From Blasia pusilla (lineage: Eukaryota; Marchantiophyta; Marchantiopsida; Blasiales): a DNA stretch of 64,000 nucleotides. Below the pieces are notes generated by a model. The model saw only the letters and a program-made list of their open reading frames with translations. It was not told the origin of the DNA and ran no database searches. This document shows, one piece after another, positions 25,951 to 38,700 of the stretch. The translations under genes and the position numbers were made by a program. The stretch is from positions 23,932,001 to 23,996,000 of the forward strand of contig CM114272.1 of assembly GCA_050084515.1 (NCBI GenBank), given 5' to 3'. Numbering within the stretch: position 1 is the first letter of the stretch; each line of letters starts with the position of its first letter.

Positions 25951-27840
25951 CTATTTTCCGTCCTAACCCTTGTGTGACCCACTCCTCCCCATTGTATCGG
26001 CATGAGGGTGGAAAATAGCTCATGTTTACATCATCATCGACATACCGATTCCCCACCTCCCTTCCCAAGCAAGGGGGCAAGAAACTCCATAAGAGAGAGT
26101 CATGATAATCCCTCTGCCCCAAGCACCAACTTTTGTTGACCAGGATGAGAGACACGAGCATCTTCTTTTCACTCTCCTAGGGGCACCAAGAAATTGCCCA
26201 CCAGAAATGGAAGCTCCTCCCAAAACCTTGCAGGCAAGCCAAGAGCAAGAATAGTTGAAGGTACGTGTGATGTAACATGGCAGGTCACCATGTTTGTTTT
26301 GCTGCACCCATAATGACAAGCGTGGAAGGTTGCTTTGGGTGAAAGGACAGCATCTTATCTGGGAGAAAAATGTTCTTGGCCTTTAAAGCTCCATTTTCCG
26401 CTTTGGAAATAAAAGGAAATTTTATCCCCTCCCAAGTGTATTATTTCCTGTTCCAACTTCATGGTTCGGTCACGTCGGATCCGTCCGTCGCTTATGTCCA
26501 TTCCTGACCTTTATTTCATTTTCCTTGTGAAGTTTTCCTTGATATGGACGGGATATCTCTCCAGACATCTTAAAAAAGAATCGGATTATTATGACCAGTA
26601 GGCAATTTAAAATTTATTTCTTTATTCAAAGAAGATGCTCTTGGTGTCCATCCCAGCTAATAATACCAAAGGTAATTGAATGAAGGCTTTCTAAAACCTT
26701 TTCGGAAAAATCTTCATCCCCAAATTGCTGGCGGGCATGGGGGTGGTGGGTGATCCGATCGGGTTTGAGATGAAGAAAGAATAAGCCCTATATTTGCAAC
26801 ATTTTGTTCTTGGACATGGGAAAAGCTATGGCACAACTACTCGCACACAACTACATAATAGCTCGTTCGATGCTCGGAAAGGTATGCCAAGCTGCGCATA
26901 TAGGTCGAATCCATAACATTTATACCATTTCGCTTCGACAATAATTCTCCACACAAAGGTGATAATTCACTCCCGAACCGCCCCACTACCATATTTGTTC
27001 TCCAACCACATGCTCGTGAAATGGATCAATGGTTTATCCACATTTTCTTGGGCTCACGGTCCACTTTGGATTCCCTCCCTTGTCCTCATAGTCAGAAATC
27101 TCATGGGAAAAAAACGCTCGATCTCACGCTCCATAGAAGGTTTATAGTAATAATACTAATAATAATAACAATACATGCAACGCGACGCAACGCTATGAGA
27201 AAGTGAAGGAGAGGGGGGAAATCGACTGTGAAGAGGACAAAGATGGGTCAAAGGAGAAGAAGACGATAAAGCTCACGTCCCCCGTGACTCCCGTCTCCTA
27301 CCGGGCGACTGGGAGGATTCTGAGGTCGGGTCCTACGAAAGAGAGAAGGGCAGCTCGTGGCTGCCCGCCTCCCGGGCTGGCCCAAAAGCGGAAGTCCGCT
27401 CCGGTCCAAGTCAAAGTAAGGAAAAAGATGCCGAGTTTCTCCCGATTGATTCCAAAGGCCAAGATGAAGACACATCCTTCAAGGACCGTCGCCTCTGCTT
27501 TACTTATTATTCGCTCGTGTGGCATGCCCTCTACCGCCTCACCTCCTCCAGGACGGACGGAAGAAAGGACCGACCGACGGACGGACCACCAGATAGCATC
27601 TATTCTTTTTTTTGATAAGCACGCTCGAGGAGGAGGAGGCCAGGCTCATTTAACGTCTGTTTCGCCCCCCTCTACGCTCCAGCTGTCGTCTTCCAGCTCT
27701 GATTAATTAAGCGAACAAAAAACATTTCACTGTAGCACCACCTAAGCACAGTCGGGTCGGGTCGGGTCAGGTCATGAGCCCACCCCCCACTCACCTGAGG
27801 TCACCATTGGTCAGATTAGGGGCTATCGTCTCACCCCTCA
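25951..27840. other. Mixed-composition intergenic DNA
   Basis: AT-rich to about 27180, then GC-rich. An unrecognised plus-strand frame at 27203-27706 (167 codons, Lys/Arg-rich then Ser/Pro-rich) has no domain and is probably chance. A short (GTCGG)n array lies at about 27750-27772. Confidence 0.4.
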
Positions 27841-27849
27841 TCATGCCTT

Positions 27850-28720
27850 AATCAAAGCGGACGATCGCAGCACCGAATCAGGACGTGCTAATGACTTGTG
27901 ATTAGCTTCGTTGTTCCTGTCCTTCATACACTACTTATGACGGACAAGACAAACGAGAGTAATATAATCTCCTGAACTTGCTTGCTTACTGCTAAGTTTC
28001 ATCACAACGCACAACCTCATCCGAAGGAGCTCCTTGTTAATTAAATATGCCTCCGATTGCCTTAGTCGATCGAGTCCCTCCTTCGTAGGCCACTCACTCA
28101 GGGGAGATAAGACAAGGCCAGAACTCCGCTTAGAGCTGGGGTTGCTTAGAGCTAAGCTTGATCACAACACCCAATCAGGAGGGACTAAAAGCGTCCGATT
28201 AGCTTAGGGTGTCCGTTTCTTCGTAGCCTCAACGCTACACTAATTACGAGAAATCACACGAAGGAAACGATTATTTTTTGTTAAACCCGTCGCGTAAATC
28301 CAAGCAGTGTTTGACCTATCATAGTCGTTTATGGGAGCTAAGTTTAATCATGACACCCTCCCTATTCAGGAGGCAGTAAGTCGTTCTGATTAGCTTATAG
28401 GGCGAACTGCTCGAAACTGCACTTATGATCTACAGGACAAAGGACACGATTATCATCGCTTTCATATTGCTTAGTTCTAAGTTCGATCACAACATCGTTA
28501 CGATATATTAAATGGCTCTGATTAGATTAGTGGGTCCATTTCTTTTCATAGTCTACTCGTGAGGGACATGACAAAAGACACCATTACCATCCGTTCTGAT
28601 GTTTGCTTGGAGCTAACTCTGAATCACTACACCCTTTCAAGACATACTAAATCCATCTCATTAGCTTAGTAGGCCCACTTCTTCATGGTCTACTCACGAG
28701 GGACAAAACAATTGAAACTA
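27850..28720. repeat. Ancient tandem repeat, unit ~130-190 bp, 5-6 copies
   Basis: Two motifs recur in order. GCTAAGTTTGATCACAAC-like sequence lies at 27991, 28151, 28337, 28476 and 28612. GATTAGCTTAGT-like sequence lies at 27900, 28055, 28197, 28388, 28520 and 28659. A third block, ACGAGGGACAAGACAAA, follows in most units. Spacing of 132 to 191 bp shows drift by indels. The copies are too diverged to be a young satellite. No coding potential is apparent. Confidence 0.85.
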
Positions 28721-30240
28721 CCACTTTAGTCAATTGAAACTACCGCCGTGATCCGTTTCAAGTTTCTTAGCGCTACGTTTTCTTTTTGGTTGTGATAAGA
28801 CGATAAGCATAGGGCCGTGAGCCAAGACAAAGGAAACGATTATTTTTCCGTTCGAGGCTTCGTAATCCTAAGTCCGAGAGTGTTTAATAAAACAAGCTGC
28901 TCGTTTTGTTTAGTCTAGTGTGGTGTAGTATAGCTTAGTTTAGTTTAGTTTAATTTGGCTTAGGCCGGATCAATTGCGTTTGGCGAGAGGACATTGTGTG
29001 GACCACAAACTGATCAGGCAAATGTGGCGAGAATGCACTAATGGAGGTACGACGTGAAATGTGCTCGCCATAAACAACATCGCTCCAACCTAGATAACAT
29101 CAACTCCATTAATTAAGCACCCATTAGCATGCGTCACTCCTATGGGGTGCTTACTTTTTCGGTTGTCCACAAATTGTAGTACTTTCTTGATAAAAACAAC
29201 CGGATCGTGAGTAAGTATGGTTTCGTGACGGAATAATCATAATTATCTCCTCATGACACACGAAATTTCTTCTCGATTCTACGCCAAGGTTCTTTGTTGG
29301 AGGTATTTCCTAAACTATACCTTAAACACAACTTTTCTACGGACAGCATTTATGGAATTGTAAATTACTTAACCTTTTAAAGCCCTCTTGACATCCCCGG
29401 CATTATCCGGGTATGGGCGTGATTGTCATTTTAATATGTCACTCTAAAAGAACTTCTTATGGCCACTTCCTTACCTTGATTAGAACATTGGATAGCTCTT
29501 GTAAGTGTTCTTCTAATGTTCATGTGGAAGTGGGTCAATCCAATGATTTTTTTTTTCCGGCACTTTGGTTATATGGATATATCTTTTGGATTGTGCAGGC
29601 GAAAGTCCGAATTTACTAATAATTTTTTAATTTACTCAAAATATATCATTGTAAGCTCAAGAGAGTCGTAACTAGACCGATGTATTTGCAAACATTTATT
29701 CGTTGTTGTCCAATCCATGATGCTTGATTGTTTCACATGTGGCAATTGGGTAGCAAGAAAGTATTTACCCCTCTACCGACACCAAGAAGAAGATTTTGTA
29801 TGCAACATGATTAATCCTCTCACAGCCCGTGCATGGTGAGTAGTATATACTAGTATTAGTATATTAAGAGTAATTTTTTCAGTTCCGAGAACTTTGTGCA
29901 AGTGAGGAAAAATCATGTTTACTTTCAAGTTACATCCCAAAGTGATTGCAAATGTGGAGAAAGGATGAGTGGCAAGATGGTTTTCCATATTTCTAAGTGG
30001 ATATTCCTCCCCCAGATAGAAAGCCAAGGACAACTAGTGATATTTCTGCCTAGAGGTTAGAATTCGAGAATTGGTATGAACACAATGTGTTGGTGAAGAA
30101 GAAGCACAAGTTGAAGGGTGAGACACTACAAGAAGGTGAGAACTATTCATGAGCTTCTTAAATGGTTTCCAACCTCTACTTGCCATGTTCAGTCATACAT
30201 ATTAAGCAAATTTCAGGCATTACCTTGCTTGGATTGTCGT
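28721..30240. other. Intergenic DNA, no gene recognised
   Basis: Contains a short (TAGTT)n array near 28930-28955 and is otherwise AT-rich with no motif-bearing frame. The left boundary of the neighbouring MULE may lie here, but no terminal repeat was identified. Confidence 0.45.
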
Positions 30241-30259
30241 TGACAATATATTGTGCACT

Positions 30260-33210
30260 CTTTTGTGTAGTTCAACTTCAAGTAGACTCCATCAAGATTG
30301 GATCCACATTCAAAACATTTCAAGACTTTGATTATGCTCTCAAGCGTAGGATACTAGGAATGTCTTACATTCTAGGGCATATTTGACACTACACACAACA
30401 AGTTGCTATTGTGTGAGAGTGTGTTGGTATAGCCGGTCCATTTGGGACAAAAGTGAAGTTAAGAAGCAACAAGAGGATGGAAAATTGATTGTTACATCAT
30501 GCATGGGCAAGGAGGGACTCAGGGAGTACGCCCAAAATCTTGAAACTATCATAGAGGATATAATTGTAAACTTGGTAGAAGACGATGATGACCACGTCCT
30601 TCCAAGTGATATCTGCCCTTTTCTACCATCAAGAAAGCTTCATAAATTAGCAAATCATGTCAACCATAGAAATGGAAAAAGAAATGTGCATGAACTAAGT
30701 GAACTTCCCAGAGTAGCAAATCAAGTAAGTGACAAAAATCCGCAAAGGATTCTACAACAACTTGACCCAAACATGGGTCATAAAAATTTAGGTTCACTAG
30801 TTGATTTCTCTTGAGGAGAAGAGCATGGTAGGCAAGAAGCACAAAAGACAGTTGGAAGGCACCATTGGATGGTGTAGAAGGCCAAACATAACTTCCATTG
30901 TGGAAACTCCAAAAAATTGAAAGAAAATTTTAATAATTGAAGTTGCATATATGAGTTGGAATGAAAACGAGGAAGGAAGAACAAGGAGTCAAAGAGATGG
31001 GCTTGCGAAAAAACATATTCAACATGCAATTGCAGGGCGGAGGAAAATCATGAGTGTTTGTGATTCACAAGCTCCTCAAGTTACAACATGCAAACATCCT
31101 CAAAGTATGATTGGGGAAAGTTGGTAAAGTAATGAACATCAAGAAAGTCCTACCAATGAAGACAACCAAAGTCCACAAGACTCTTGTGTGAATGGGTTGG
31201 TAGGAGAGGGTACTTCCTCTTAGAATGTATTGCTAAAAGTCCGCAAAGTTTTTGATAAAGCCAACATTGACAAGTCCCATTCAAGACTTAGATATGAAAG
31301 AGGAAAAAGGAGTGGTAAAATCCTTACTAGAAAATCCCATCTTGTTCAAACATGTCCTAGTAATATTCATTCTTGGCGTGGCTCAAACACAAACTCTAAG
31401 TGGTTGGCCATGACCCTCACGAATGATGTCTTGATAGAGAAGAACATTCCAATTGGTAGGGTAGTAGATATTTTTTGGTATTCCTATGGAAATCATGGTG
31501 AATACTAACTCATATGGCAATGTATGGAGTATCATAGGGAGTGATGCTTGGCAATAAGACCGACTCATTCCATATCATTCATGGGTTGTTACAATGAATG
31601 AGATCTATTAATATGGGTTGTGTGACAGAGAGAACTTTGCTATGATAGGTGCACAATCTTCAAAAGACTATTTTTTTGCCCATCTGCTTGACAAGATATT
31701 CGAGCAATATGTCCAACGAGCTATCTCTTTGGTGCTTGTCACACAAAAAATAGGAAATATTTGAGTCAACTATTTTGGATGATCGTGGTAGCATAGTCAT
31801 CCTTGCATTTGGTTTGGAACCTTCCAAAATCACTGACACTTGGGAATGGTTATGTGAAAAGCTATGTATGTTTATCTATGGAATCGACCGTAAACAAATT
31901 GTGACTATGTGAGATCCACAAAAACGCTTGATGGCAGCAATCTGTAAAATTTTCCACGGAAAAGTAAACAGTTATTGTCCTTTCCACTTCTTTCAAAATT
32001 TGCGACAAAGGTTTGGTAAAACAACCCAACATTTCTTTAAACAATGCATTTACGCCAACAAAAAGGAAAGGTATGCATCTTGGTCACGTTCGGTTTATGG
32101 ATTGCAATTGTTGAAATGGAATGCAAGCTATTCTCATTTGCTAATTGATATGTAGCAGGGTCTATTGCTTTGCAAATAATTATTGATGCCTTTACAGATA
32201 ATGCAAGTAGACTTCATCACATTTATTATGAGCGAGATAAAAAATTCTAACATATACTTGACTTTCTCCAATGTTGTTGGTCTTTTGCACCTTTGAGGAT
32301 AACCTTCTGTTCATGGAAGCCTCTTTGCAAAAAGGGACAGAGATAGTTGAGTATATATGCAACATTCCTCCTAAATCATTTTCTCAATATTGTTTCCCAC
32401 TTGGAAGGTGCGACAAGACTACTTCCAACTGTGTAGAGTTCATGAATGTTTCTTTCAAGTCTATCCATATCTTTGCACCGTTGAGGGTGCTTGTTGAAAT
32501 TTAGTATCACATCCAAGAGTAGTTTAGGCTTTGGAGAGAAAAGTTGGGCGAGGAGATAGACATCTTGATAACACTCGCGAAGCAAAGATTCAACCTAAAC
32601 GAATCTAATCGTGAAGCATGGAACATGCATATTGCAAGTGATAATGAAGCTCATGTTTTCTCTATGGATAGAGGGGAGAAATATGTAGTAAGTCTTGGGG
32701 AGGGAAGTGGTTCATGAAGTACTTACACATGTCATGAGTTACAAGAAATGTTGGCCTTGTATTCATGTGTTGGCATGAGACAAACGTGTTGGTAGGGATC
32801 CTATGAAAAGGCTCTCTACTTGGTGGTTCAATAATGCAGCTAGAAATATCTACAAGAATGCTTTGTTGTGCTTCAGACACAATGATTTACAAATGGAATT
32901 TGGTTGCTCTACTCCTCTACCGGGAGTGGAGGACAGCAGAGGTAGATCCTTAATGATTCCAAGTGGATGCACATAGTCTAAAAGTCAAAATATAGGTGAT
33001 TATGGGATGCTACATCGCTCACATAACATTTATGCTTACCTTGTCAAAGAGTGACAAAGTCAAGCATTAGTTATATTCTTCCAAACTCATGGTGCATAAA
33101 GACCTCTTACGAGTCAAAAAATGGTTGAGGGTGTTTGTATCCAAGGATTTTGTCTATGGGGAATTGGCAGAGCCATTGGACACAACCGTAGAATATGCAA
33201 GCTCTCAACA
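30260..33210 (+). mobile_element. Degenerate Mutator-like element (MULE) transposase
   Basis: Broken plus-strand frames keep the MULE order. An N-terminal MuDR-type DNA-binding piece lies at about 30278-30345 (IKIGSTFKTFQDFDYALKRR). A transposase core runs from about 31760: DDRGSIVILAFGLEPSK, TDTWEWLCEKL, then DPQKRLMAAICKIF with the partner Cys-Pro-x-His at about 31978. A downstream CDKTTSNCVEFMN stretch lies at about 32410, a decayed SWIM region at about 32660-32760, and a zinc-knuckle remnant (IGHNRRIC) at about 33170-33200. At least several stops and frameshifts break it, so it is not autonomous. No terminal inverted repeats or 9-bp target duplication were located. Confidence 0.82.
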
Positions 33211-34489
33211 AGAAGAAAACATGAAGATCTTCCTCTAGAAAGTCAAAATCCACCTCTGGCAAGTAGAGTGTGCACTAATGGCACGGGGCCATCCAAGAGG
33301 CAAAATAGATTCCCATAATGATCCCCTCATCTCCACTTTTTTGCTTCAAAAACCAACAGAAGTATGGCTGAACCACATCCGAGTTCAAGGATATTCCCAA
33401 TTAACACTTTCACGCTTGGATATAATATTTGAAGTGGAAGATCAGGTGGATGAAATTTTGGAATTGGTGATTCTAACAGGGTTAATGTTGGGCAAGACAT
33501 ATTTGACTTGGATGGCATTGAGCACTTGGAGGATTATCATTGGTTCAATGGAAAAATTTGGAACCACATGGGTGACCCTGGCTAGTATGTAGAGATTGAG
33601 GAAGCTATGTAGGAGAAAATTGTTATGGATAATGTAGAAGAAACCTTGAAGGAGGATGGTAGAAGAAACCTTGAAGGAGGATGTTACAATCTATTCGAAT
33701 AACTTCAAAGACTTGAGTGATCTTAATTTGGATAAGTCTCCACTTTTTTTGCTATGAAGAGTAGATGTAGGAGGGTTTAGTAACATTTTGGGGCTTGCGG
33801 ATAAATGCAATTATATGGGGTACATATGCTCAAATAATATAAACCATCTTTGTTTTATGAACTTCATACATTGCATGGTCTAGAGTATATTTGATACGCC
33901 CATTTCCCCCCATTATGTAAAGTTTTCAAGAGGACCAGAGTGACTTGATTGGAAGACACGAAGTTGGAAACGTATGCAATGAGTTTGCAAGCTAGACATA
34001 AAGTCCACAAGCTCACATAAGTCATCCCTATTTCCTCAATAGCCACAAATTTGGCGACACTAATTCAGATATTCTCCAATCCACCTCTCTTTAAGCGAAG
34101 TTCCTATGTGAAGTTAAAGTTGAAATCGGAAGAGAAATTCACATTTCATTCTCATTCCAAATGATACCCTTGAGGCCCTTGAGGTTTTGAGAACGACTTA
34201 GAAGTGAATGTCTTACTATTTTTGGATTCCATTGCATCCAACTCACACCTCATAATCGAGATGCACTCTCTCTTATAGTCCGCCCCCATTTTTGTCTCTT
34301 GATATTATATTGAAGAAGTCCCCCCATCAAATCCGTAAAAATCTTTATCAATCAATATGCTTGTTCTATTCTCATGTAGCCAAGTCTACGTAGATGTCCA
34401 AATCCTCAAAATGTTGCTTCGCTTAAAGTCACATCTTTTGCATTAATTTTTGACTTGAGATATTGATGGAGCCACCATTTTTCCAATGC
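33211..34489. other. AT-rich DNA after the MULE
   Basis: Includes a perfect 25-bp tandem duplication near 33636-33685 (starting GTAGAAGAAACC). It may contain the MULE 3' end, but I recognise nothing definite. Confidence 0.45.
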
Positions 34490-34497
34490 ATGTGTTT

Positions 34498-34817
34498 CAA
34501 GGTTGCATATGGATAAATCTGTGTCCACGAACATGTCCATGTCTGTGGACTCACGTCCGTCCTATAGAACTTTTCTATGTGGGCCCCATCTCTCCCTTCT
34601 TTCTCATCCCCCCCTCCCACTTGCCTTTATGATCTGCACTTTCTCATTTCTTCATTCTCCCACCTCCATTCCCTTCCTCCTTATTTCCTTAGCCGCCCTT
34701 GCCATACCTTCCACCATGAACCATAAGTGCGGGCCCCAACTCTTGCAATCTACATCTGCGGACATGTCCAAACTTATCCGTCCATGGGATGGTCTTGTCT
34801 ATTTTTTTGCAACCATG
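34498..34817 (+). mobile_element. hAT-type MITE with perfect 8-bp target duplication
   Basis: A 320-bp non-coding element starts CAAGGTTGCA and ends TGCAACCATG, a 10-bp terminal inverted repeat with one mismatch. It is flanked on both sides by ATGTGTTT (34490-34497 and 34818-34825), a perfect 8-bp target-site duplication typical of hAT elements. The interior is pyrimidine-rich and holds the palindrome GGACATGTCC near the right end. A second copy lies inverted at 35449-35725. Confidence 0.9.
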
Positions 34818-35448
34818 ATGTGTTTGCAATACATGGACTTACTAAAAAACACCTAAACATTCAAACTCATATCTACTCATTCCAAAGATAGAATCATGTG
34901 ATTTCCAACATATATACTTTCTCATACTTTTAACTGATAATTTTGTAGTGATTTCATCACCAATCTTGAAGAAAACTCTCCAAGGGTGACAATTCCCATG
35001 TTGACAACACTCATGTGTTTCTGAGCATTGCAAACTTGTAGTTGAAGATGGGAGAATACAACTTTGCCCTTGGCGGATTTCAAGTGACTTGTAGCAAATT
35101 TTGTAATCATCGGATTTTCTGATCATCATTTTGTAGCTTTATGATTGCCTGTTGGGTAAGTGTACCTTCCATTTTCAGCTGTGATAATCTCCACGATATG
35201 AACTAATACCCACGCTAAGTCACTTTCATTGTCGTCTAACATCAAACGATTCCATTCTTGAAAAGTACTAATGCTACCCATGTGTACCATTCCAGTCCTT
35301 TTGTTATAGTGTTTAATCAAATTCAGCTGCAAGAAATATATGGGTAAGAATGGACACAAGAATAGTCCACCTAAGGGCCTCAAAACGGAAGTCAACTCTA
35401 GTTAATTTTAGGTTTGCTACATATGGCTTATGGTGGTCAACTGGCTAT
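34818..35448. other. Spacer between the two inverted MITEs
   Basis: Two minus-strand open frames (35129-34842 and 35395-35126) lie here, but neither shows a domain I recognise and they are in different frames. They may be a remnant of an older element. Confidence 0.4.
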
Positions 35449-35725
35449 CATGGTTGTACAAGAACGGACATGGACGAACAAGTTTGGACATGTCCACAAA
35501 CATGGATTGAAAATGGTGGGGCCCAAACTTATAGTTCATGGTGGAAGGCAGACCAAGGGCATAGGGCAATAAGGGAGGACGAAGTGGAGGTGGGAGGAGA
35601 AAGAAACAAGAAAGTGTGTATCACGAAGGCAAGTGGGGGGGATGGCCATGGGGTCCATATGGACAAGACCTTCTATAGGATGGACGTAAGTTCACGGACA
35701 AAGACTTTGTCCATATTCAATCTTG
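35449..35725 (-). mobile_element. hAT-type MITE, second copy, opposite orientation
   Basis: A 277-bp element whose reverse complement aligns over its length with the copy at 34498-34817. Shared blocks include CCTATAGAA, CCCACTTGCC, TTCCACCATGAAC and GGACATGTCCAAACTT. The terminal repeat is weaker (CATGGTTGTA versus CAAGATTGAA, 7 of 10). Flanks are CTGGCTAT and CCGTCTAT, an 8-bp duplication with two changes. Greater decay suggests an older insertion than the first copy. Confidence 0.85.
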
Positions 35726-38700
35726 CCGTCTATAATGGATCACATTTAACATAAAATACAAAGTGTCGATTGTAGGGCCTAAAAGTAGTTATCAAGTTCA
35801 AGAGGATGATCATATAAAAGAGATACCTTAAAGACATGATGAAGTAAATAACTCTTCTTTGTTAGATAGATATTCAAGTCTAAGATAACATCATGTTTTC
35901 TTGGATATATCCATTCATGTATTTTAATTTTTCTCTCATTTCCCTTGTTAGTTTCATTTCTTACCAATTTTTCTCACTTTTTGGAGGTTTTTCATTTTTG
36001 AATCACTATGATGGCTTTACAAAAGCTGCATTTAGTGATTGCAGCTTGTTACATAGATGATTATGAAAAAGAGTGTGTGTGCGCATTTGATAGACCTTAT
36101 CCGGTATGTGTTCATATTGATATTCTTGTATGTATAATATATTTAGTAGCATAAGATGTATATTTTGTATGAATTACAGTACTTGAAAGAACTCCCTATT
36201 TTTTTCTCCATCTAATCTATCCACATATCCTACATACGTGTTTTATAATTAATTTCTCCCCATCCCTCTCAAAGGGCCGCACACTAGTTGGTATATATAT
36301 AACAAAAACGTAAAGAATACTAAGGGAGACTTGGATCTACAAAAAGTTTACTTGGCTGCGAGTTATAATTTTAGTTGGCATTCAAGACCATTTTTATTGC
36401 ATCTTTTGTTGAAGAGCTAAGAGTTCAAATGCAAGTAAAATTTATTGTGAAAATTTTAAGATCTCTAATATTGAGGATCCAAACATATGCATGATGGTAT
36501 ATATATAACATGCCATATTCATAGGATTCAAGAGCTTGATTTTTTTGCCCATATCAAAATACTTTGATGTATGTAAATATTCACAATGAGGATCATTTAT
36601 CAATGATTGAAAGGGGTTCATCCTAATGGTTACACTTACTTGTAATATATAAAAAATTATAAAAATACAAGACTTTCTCGTGGATAAATTATTTTTGGAG
36701 TTGATGTGGTATTATCTTCTAGATTTTTCTTATCTTGGAGGTCATAGTGATAAGCCTCATAAGGACCATGATCATAATTGTGCCTCATGACCATCTTCCA
36801 ATTATACTTAAGAACAAAGGCCCAAGTCAGGTATGAGATATCATCTTCTTTTTGAAGACTAGAGATAGAAAAGTCATAACCACATGTTTTAATTTGGACT
36901 TTTTATTTTTTTTCTCCATTAGGTTCTTCTCTCAATCCCTGAATATTTCTTTACTTGAATATTCCAAATTTTCTAAATATCTATTTTCAAAATTATCCTT
37001 AAAAAATAAGTGTAAGAGGGATATTTTCCCAGTTCTAGTAAAGAATCCTTCTCAAACACCTTAAGGACAAGTAGCATGAGACTTTTGAATTTAAAATATG
37101 ATCTCAAAAGTAAAATCGTAGGTCATAAGTATATTCATCTCTACCATGGAGTAGGGAATGTGTGATTTTATTGGAAAGATATTACAAAAAAGCAAACGAT
37201 GCATTATTTTATTATGAGACTTCACTTCTTTTTGAAATTATTTTTTCGAATTCAATGGTCCCTTTTTCAAATGCAATGTACTAGATGAAACTAGTTGGTA
37301 TTCATATATAGGCAGATGTAAGTCAGTGATTGATTCTATTTTATTTTCCTAAAAAGATCATACGAAAAAAAATATTTCCTTTTTGAAAAAAAACATCACT
37401 TAAGAATAAAATTCTTGAGACATTATTCCTCTATTAATACTATAAAATAAGTTTTGGGATGAGAAACATGTCTATATTTTTATAAAAATATATATTAAAA
37501 ATATTATGAGATTATTTTGAACACATGAAGTTTGGAAAATAAAAATTCCAAATAATCTTTAGTCTTATTACTAAATACGACTAAAATAAAAGATAGTTCG
37601 TAAGACATATCTTACAACCTTATATTTCAATAATATGGGATTCAAATTCTATGAGTTTTTTCCAATCTTAGCAATGAAATAAAAATCTTATTATTGGAAG
37701 AAATATTTTAAAAAAATTTCACAAAATAGAAAAATCTAAAATAAATAAAAATCTTATTATTGGAAGAAACATTTTGAAAAATTTGTTCACCAAGATATAG
37801 ATTAGAAGAAGTGGTTAGAAGTTACCTCGATAACTACTTAAAATAAGTAAAAATGAGTATTAATATATTTATTTTATGAAACCATTTTATCACTACTCTA
37901 AACTAGCACCAATCTCAGCAAGTGAGTAAGCCATGAAAATTGGAATAGATCTTGCTCTCGATAGATAGAAGTAATGGATTTAGTACGTCAAACCATTATC
38001 TATGATGGAAGCAATGAGGAGTTGGAGAGGAAGAAAAAAAAAATTTTGTGTTAGAAATAGGCATATTGGGAAATATGGTACAAAAGTGATTCTTATTTGC
38101 TTTCAAGGAAAAAAAAGGTGAAAATTTCCCTTTGACCCTCGATTGAGTCTTCTTAAGAAGTTTGATAATACCTCCATTATCATTTGATAAGATGAGTCTA
38201 AGATAATTCACGCAAATGATCCCTAATTGTAGAAGTTGACTAAAGTGAGTAGTGATTTTTAATTTGGAAAAAATTTATCAACATTATTCTCAAGATTATC
38301 TTGAATTTGGAATACATTGAAAACAAAAAGTAGATTTCTAGTATGCATATCGGTTAAAGAAATACTAATAATATACTAACATGACAAAAAGTTGATAGTA
38401 CATGAAGTATGACCATAAGCCATATGGATAATTTTTAATTATTACGATATTCTTAATATATATATGTACGCAAAACTTTGCGAGCTCGTACTCATATATT
38501 CACTCATTTTTTGGTCTTCCTCTACAATCTCTCCTTCTTTAACTTAAAATAGCATGAAAAAGACTCTTTAAGTAAATTAGGAGTTGAATGTGATCATTAT
38601 GAGGTAAAGATGATATGTCAAATACTCCCTAATTTTAACCTTAAGATGCATATTCATGCCCAAAAGCTTGTAGACTAAAATGATGAAAAATTGATATAAT

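Noticed and set aside
34498-35725. A single 1.2-kb transposon with ~300-bp terminal inverted repeats
   Set aside because: Each arm has its own 10-bp terminal repeats and its own 8-bp target duplication, so two separate MITE insertions explain the structure better.
36250-36300. Possible Helitron 3' end (short stem CCCT...AGGG followed by CTAGT)
   Set aside because: The stem is only four base pairs, and no matching 5' TC end or Rep/helicase sequence was found.
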